Assembly (NCBI GenBank): GCA_037043455.1
Contig: JAWPHD010007121.1
Location: 1 to 64,000 of the forward strand
Origin: Cyrtodaria siliqua
Lineage: Eukaryota > Mollusca > Bivalvia > Adapedonta > Hiatellidae
DNA length: 64,000 nucleotides
Direction of reading: 5' to 3'
Below the pieces are notes generated by a model. The model was not told the DNA's origin and ran no database searches. It worked only from the letters and a program-made list of their open reading frames with translations. The position numbers and the translations under genes were made by a program. This document shows, in pieces, positions 60,007 to 64,000 of the stretch (position 1 is its first letter; the number at the start of each line of letters is the position of its first letter).

Positions 60007-61286
60007 GTAAAGACTATCGTGCCATGTCATTCGTTACGTTCAGCGGTTCATTACACTATTCATTAATCTAACAAAATAGTGTCTTTATACACTGACAGCA
60101 ACAACAAACAAAAAACAACGTAAACATTGTTTTCATCGAAATCTGACAGTAAGTTTCCCGCAACACTGCAATATCTTGGTACATACACAATAACCGCGAA
60201 ATGTAGTATATTCCGAATGAATGGACCTGGTCTAAATACGAGCGTCAGATTTTTTTTGCCGATAAGTAGACATGGAACAAATATATTTATTAGATATTAT
60301 CCATAATTGATAAAAAATTAATGAAAACAATAATAAATGAAACAGCATATAATTTCTATAGTATTATATATTTGCCATAAGTCGCCATTAACACCAAACA
60401 CTCTAGGAGCGGTGTTTGTAATATGACACGCTCTAGCTCCAGTCTCCACTGCCCCCAAATATCAATACAGACTAATCAAATACTGCGGTGCACTATTGAA
60501 GTACAGCCTAATTAGGGTACATACGTCGGTATATCACAAAAGCACGCAACATTTAGGGAAACCTAGTTTTATGATATATTTCCTGTTCATTGCAATAACT
60601 TGAGCGGTGTAATACCGCCGAGGGCAGACGCCTATTGCACAAGACGGATATATCACATGATATGCGAGCTCTAATTGTCGCGCACAAAGACAGAAAAAAC
60701 TATGATTTAAATAATATAGCCAAATGTTATAGACAGTTAGTAAGTATACTTACTCATGTATACTAACTCCTGATATACAGATAGAAAACAGACCAAACAT
60801 ATGCAATTACCATAATATAAAGTATATTATTCTATTATACTTGTTTTACTTATTGCACGAGATAAGAGGAGTTATTGTTGTTGTTTTGCCATAAAACATT
60901 ACTGAATTAATATAAAAGCTAGTAATATTATTAATTTTCTGCCTTGTAATAGATATCCATCAAACATTTTTTTTTTTCAAATCCATAGACCTATATATGT
61001 TGATAATATATATTTATAACACTGTGGCAGAAGGGGTTTATAATTTAAAATTATTAAAATTAAAATTTGGGAACAAAGACACAGTGTTTATTTCACCGGA
61101 TTCATTTAAATTTATATGCTGAACGTTCTTAGCAATATTTTAAAAAAATGACGGCTACATATTATTAGCGCCGTCAACTCTTCATTGATTCGCGTAAAGA
61201 CGCATGCTTCTAATTCAACAGCTAAACATTCACGGTGTATATAAAGATCTAAGACTATACACCTTTCTTCAAATTATCGGTGTCTT
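60007..61286. other. AT-rich, probably intronic or intergenic DNA
   Basis: No exon, element end or RNA gene recognised. It lies between the converging exons at 59839 (plus) and 62071-62463 (minus). Confidence 0.4.
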
Positions 61287-62001
61287 CCTGAAACCCCCAC
61301 TTTTCAAATTTTGATAAAAAAAAAAGTGGGTGTTTCAGGAATTTTGCTTTTTCCAATTAACACCTTCCTACGGCCTTAGGTCAAATTATAGCTATAGTCT
61401 GTTTCTTAGGATGATTTAATAAAACAAGACAAGTTTTTTTATACATTTATATCATCTTTTTTTGGATAATTTAATGGATTTTATTTAATATTATAATGTT
61501 AACTTATAAAAATCTTCTTTTTTTACATTAAAACAGGCAATATTTTTTATACATTTATATCATCTTTTTTTGGATAATTTAATGGATTTTATTTAATATT
61601 ATAATGTTAACTTATAAAAATCTTCTTTTTTTACATTAAAACAGGCAATATTATAATTGAACATTAATAAATTAATTATAGTTTTCTTCCTTTTTTTTCA
61701 GGGTTTCAGGAATATGAAAATTAGAAAGTTTTTTTAATATTTTACATTTATATATATTTTAATATCAATATTAATTTATGGTCCTAATAATATTAATGTA
61801 TTTAGACATAATTTATCAAATCTTAAATTATAAATATTTTACATTTATATCTCCTTATGCAGCAAATATTATACCAATAGGTAAAACAGACTATAGTCCG
61901 TAACCATGGGTTACATAAATTAAAAGTGGGTGTTTCAGGAATTTGAAAATTAAAAAGTGGGGGTTTCAGGAATATGAAAATTAGAAAGTGGGTGTTTCAG
62001 G
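61287..62001. mobile_element. Inverted-repeat element with multiplied 30-bp ends
   Basis: The left end CCTGAAACCCCCACTTTT is immediately followed by its inverse (AAAAGTGGGTGTTTCAGG, 61323-61340). The right side has three tandem copies of the inverse at about 61922, 61953 and 61984. The interior is AT-rich and holds a ~108-bp tandem duplication (ATACATTTATATCATC at 61441 and 61549). It lies in the presumed first intron of the THAP gene. No coding capacity. Confidence 0.6.
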
Positions 62002-62070
62002 AATAAACCAAATTATCATACGTATACCCGATGAGGTGCTAAGATAATTGAACATAAATTTCAATCTTAC

Positions 62071-62463
62071 TTCATGTATGAATTTCCTCCTCAACGCCGG
62101 TCGAATAGGCGAATACAACTTGCTTGGAGACGGCGGGGTAATGCACTTCTCATTTTTATAGTCAAATATCGTTGGTACCGCTGTTGATTTTAATATGCAT
62201 GGCCTTTTGTTCTCCAAATTCAAAGATAATGAAACCAAAGGATGGACTTCCCACGAAGTCAAATCAAAATGTTTGCTACAAACTCGCGCGTCTTTCGTAG
62301 GTTCCCACTTTCTCGACGAGTGGGGCGATTTTCTTCGGTAAAGGTCTAACCACACTTCAGATCTTAATATATCATTATCTCGATTAGGGAAACGAAAGAA
62401 ACTTAGGTTATTATCTTGTCCTTCTTTATGCATACGTTTTCACCCAGCAACAGCACACGGCAT
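62071..62463 (-). CDS. THAP-domain protein, first exon, with in-frame TGA at a zinc ligand
   Basis: Minus strand, 131 codons from ATG (62463) to a GAA|GTAAGA donor. THAP domains are C2CH zinc fingers that bind DNA. Visible are MPCAVAG, SFFRFPNRD, the conserved W of KWEPTKDARVCSKHF (third Cys and His) and the closing AVPTIF. The second zinc cysteine, four residues after the first, is TGA (62440-62442). The rest of the frame is open through KLYSPIRPALRRKFIHE. Starting at the next Met (62433) would lose the zinc finger. Most simply a nonsense mutation or sequencing error in a transposon-derived or cellular THAP gene. Later exons were not found. Confidence 0.75.
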
Positions 62464-62600
62464 TTTTAACAAGTACCATAAAATGTAATCCTACATAGAC
62501 AATACTATACAACTCAATGCAACACGGCTAATCGTTTGGTACCAATGACGTCACAGGATCACGTGACACTTACCAGGGCGAAACTCGAAGCGTGTGCGCT
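62464..62600 (-). promoter_or_regulatory. Promoter-like region of the THAP exon: CCAAT, CRE and E-box
   Basis: CCAAT at 62542-62546, a perfect CRE palindrome TGACGTCA at 62546-62553 and an E-box palindrome TCACGTGA at 62559-62566, within 110 bp upstream of the minus-strand ATG. Spacing and motif density fit a metazoan proximal promoter. Confidence 0.55.
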
Positions 62601-62776
62601 ATGAGATAAAATTGGCTACTGTGAGAAAACGGGACAACCAATAAGTGTAAGATTTGAACAGATTGTATATTATATATATATATTTCCGAATATATACTCA
62701 AAAGACACGCCATATTTCACCTTTAAGGTGTCGCATTATTTGTAGCGTGAATGCCGCATAACATAGCGTCGTCATG

Positions 62777-63050
62777 TAAACAAGAGGCCCAAGAGGGCCT
62801 GTGGACGCTCTACTGGCTAACATGTCTCTTATAACATCAATGAAGCGAGTGACTGCCATTTATGTTTTATTGGAAGTTTCGGGCAAAAAACAGCTTTTTG
62901 ACTAAATCAAGGGCCATAACTAAAGAATCGTAAAGCTTGGTAAAGATCAGATGGAAAATAAAGGCCCTACCGTATTAACGAGGCAAAATATAGCTTTTTT
63001 AACTAAATCAAGAGCCATAACTCCTCTGTTACTGAATAAATAAATTAAAA
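62777..63050 (+). mobile_element. Pearl-like element, family 6, truncated copy
   Basis: The left end AAACAAGAGGCCCAAGAGGG with GACGCTCTACTGGCT. The body is the same as in the copy at 49363 (GAAGTTTCGGGCAAAAAACA). It dissolves into an A-rich tract instead of a normal right end. Confidence 0.8.
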
Positions 63051-63222
63051 AAAAAAAAAAAAAATTTAAAAAAATTTTTTAAAAAATAAAAAAAAAAAAA
63101 AAAAAAAATAGAAAAAAAATAGAAAAAAAAAAATCAAAAAAAATCAAAAAAATAGGAAACAAATTAAATAAAAAAAAAAAAAAAAAAAATTAAAAAAAAA
63201 AAAAAGGTAAACAAATTAAAAA
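63035..63222. repeat. A-rich tract at an element junction
   Basis: About 190 bp of imperfect poly(A) interrupted by T, G and short AATC groups, between two family-6 left ends. Confidence 0.85.
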
Positions 63223-64000
63223 AAAGAGACCCAAGAGGGCCTGTGGACGCCCTACTGGCTCAAGATAAAGTTTATGTATAAGGGGCCATCAGTCTTTCAA
63301 AAATCATTCAACCAGAACATGGCAATGAAAGGTGCAACTAGGCTTAGTACTGATCATCCTCGCCAAGATTCGCTGAAATCTGGCAAAGAGTTCAGAAGAG
63401 ACTAATCTGGACAAAGATTGTGTATTAAAACATTTAAAGGGTCACAACTCTGCCAAAAATCATTCAACCGAAATATGGCGATGAAATGCACAACTAGGCT
63501 TGATACTGATCATCCTTGTCACGTTTCGTCTGTATCCAGGAGAACTAGCAGAGAAAAAAATTGTGGTATCAAAATCCTTTAAAGGGCCACAACTCTGCCA
63601 AATATCTGTAAACTGGAACGAGACGATGACATGCACAACTAGGCTTGGTGCTGATCATCCTTGCAAAGTTTCATTGAAATCTGGCGAGGGGTTCAGGAGA
63701 AGTAGATCAGAACAAAGTTTGCGATTAAAACCTTTAAAGGGCCATAACTCCGCCAAAAATCATTCAACCGGAACACGGCGATGATTTGCACAACTAGACA
63801 TAGAATTGATCATCCCTAAAAAGTTTCGTTTAAACCGGCCAGGTGTTCAAGAGAAATAGTCGGAACAAAGTTTGTGTATTAAAACCTTTAAAGGGCTATA
63901 ACTCCACCAAAATCATTCAATTGGAACACGGTGACTATGTACAACTAGGCTTGGTACTGATCATCCCTGCAAAGTTTTAATGAAATCCGGCCAAATGAAG
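63223..64000 (+). mobile_element. Pearl-like element, family-6 left end with another core type; runs off the window
   Basis: The left end GAGACCCAAGAGGGCCTGTG then GACGCCCTACTGGCT. At least five ~150-bp cores follow (AAAGGGCCATAACTCCGCC; AAATCATTCAACCGGAACA; ACTAGGCTTGGTACTGATCA). No right end before 64000. Confidence 0.8.

Overview
The window looks like nuclear DNA of a bivalve mollusc. It is AT-rich and intron-rich, with few and mostly broken coding pieces. Most of it is satellite arrays and short non-autonomous elements whose ends (ACAAGAGG + hairpin at the left, GAGCTAAAA at the right, often preceded by an ACGG microsatellite) are those of bivalve 'pearl'-type elements. No intact multi-exon gene can be followed from start to stop. 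The species is not identifiable from sequence reading alone.

Layout. 1-1497: 3' end of a frameshifted non-LTR retrotransposon. 1499-14595: a 13-kb satellite of 23-24 bp units (paired as ~47 bp) with higher-order repeats of ~968 bp and ~430-460 bp. 14600-16290: two small inverted-repeat elements, a hairpin element and unique DNA. 16290-25160: a second, unrelated 47-bp satellite (8.9 kb) that has trapped a SINE fragment and amplified it. 25500-28270: a 28-bp minisatellite split by a pearl-like element, then two short minus-strand exons separated by a SINE with a clear target duplication. 28279-31727: pearl-like elements around a hairpin element and a composite of two tRNA-like sequences. 31966-39180: pieces of a plus-strand Lys/Arg-rich gene torn apart by elements, including a 4.3-kb element with 230-310 bp inverted arms that itself sits in a pearl-like element. 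40134-47200: TIR element, fold-back element, core-repeat arrays and tRNA-derived SINEs. 47234-49172: three minus-strand exons, one with the juxtamembrane signature of a PDGFR/VEGFR-type receptor tyrosine kinase. 49363-59284: stacked pearl-like elements of three families. 59760-62566: the most gene-like stretch, with a first exon plus promoter motifs (plus strand) and a THAP-domain first exon with CRE and E-box motifs upstream (minus strand). 62777-64000: more pearl-like elements.

How the parts relate. The coding exons are the old layer and the elements are younger. Insertion order can be read at several nested sites: pearl in minisatellite, TIR element in pearl, small TIR element in pearl, composite tRNA element in a TTAA-flanked element. 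The strongest general observation is a structural rule shared by the pearl-like families. A motif near the left end recurs, direct and inverted, as the two arms of the right-end hairpin, although the motif differs between families. The THAP exon carries a TGA exactly at a zinc-ligand cysteine codon.
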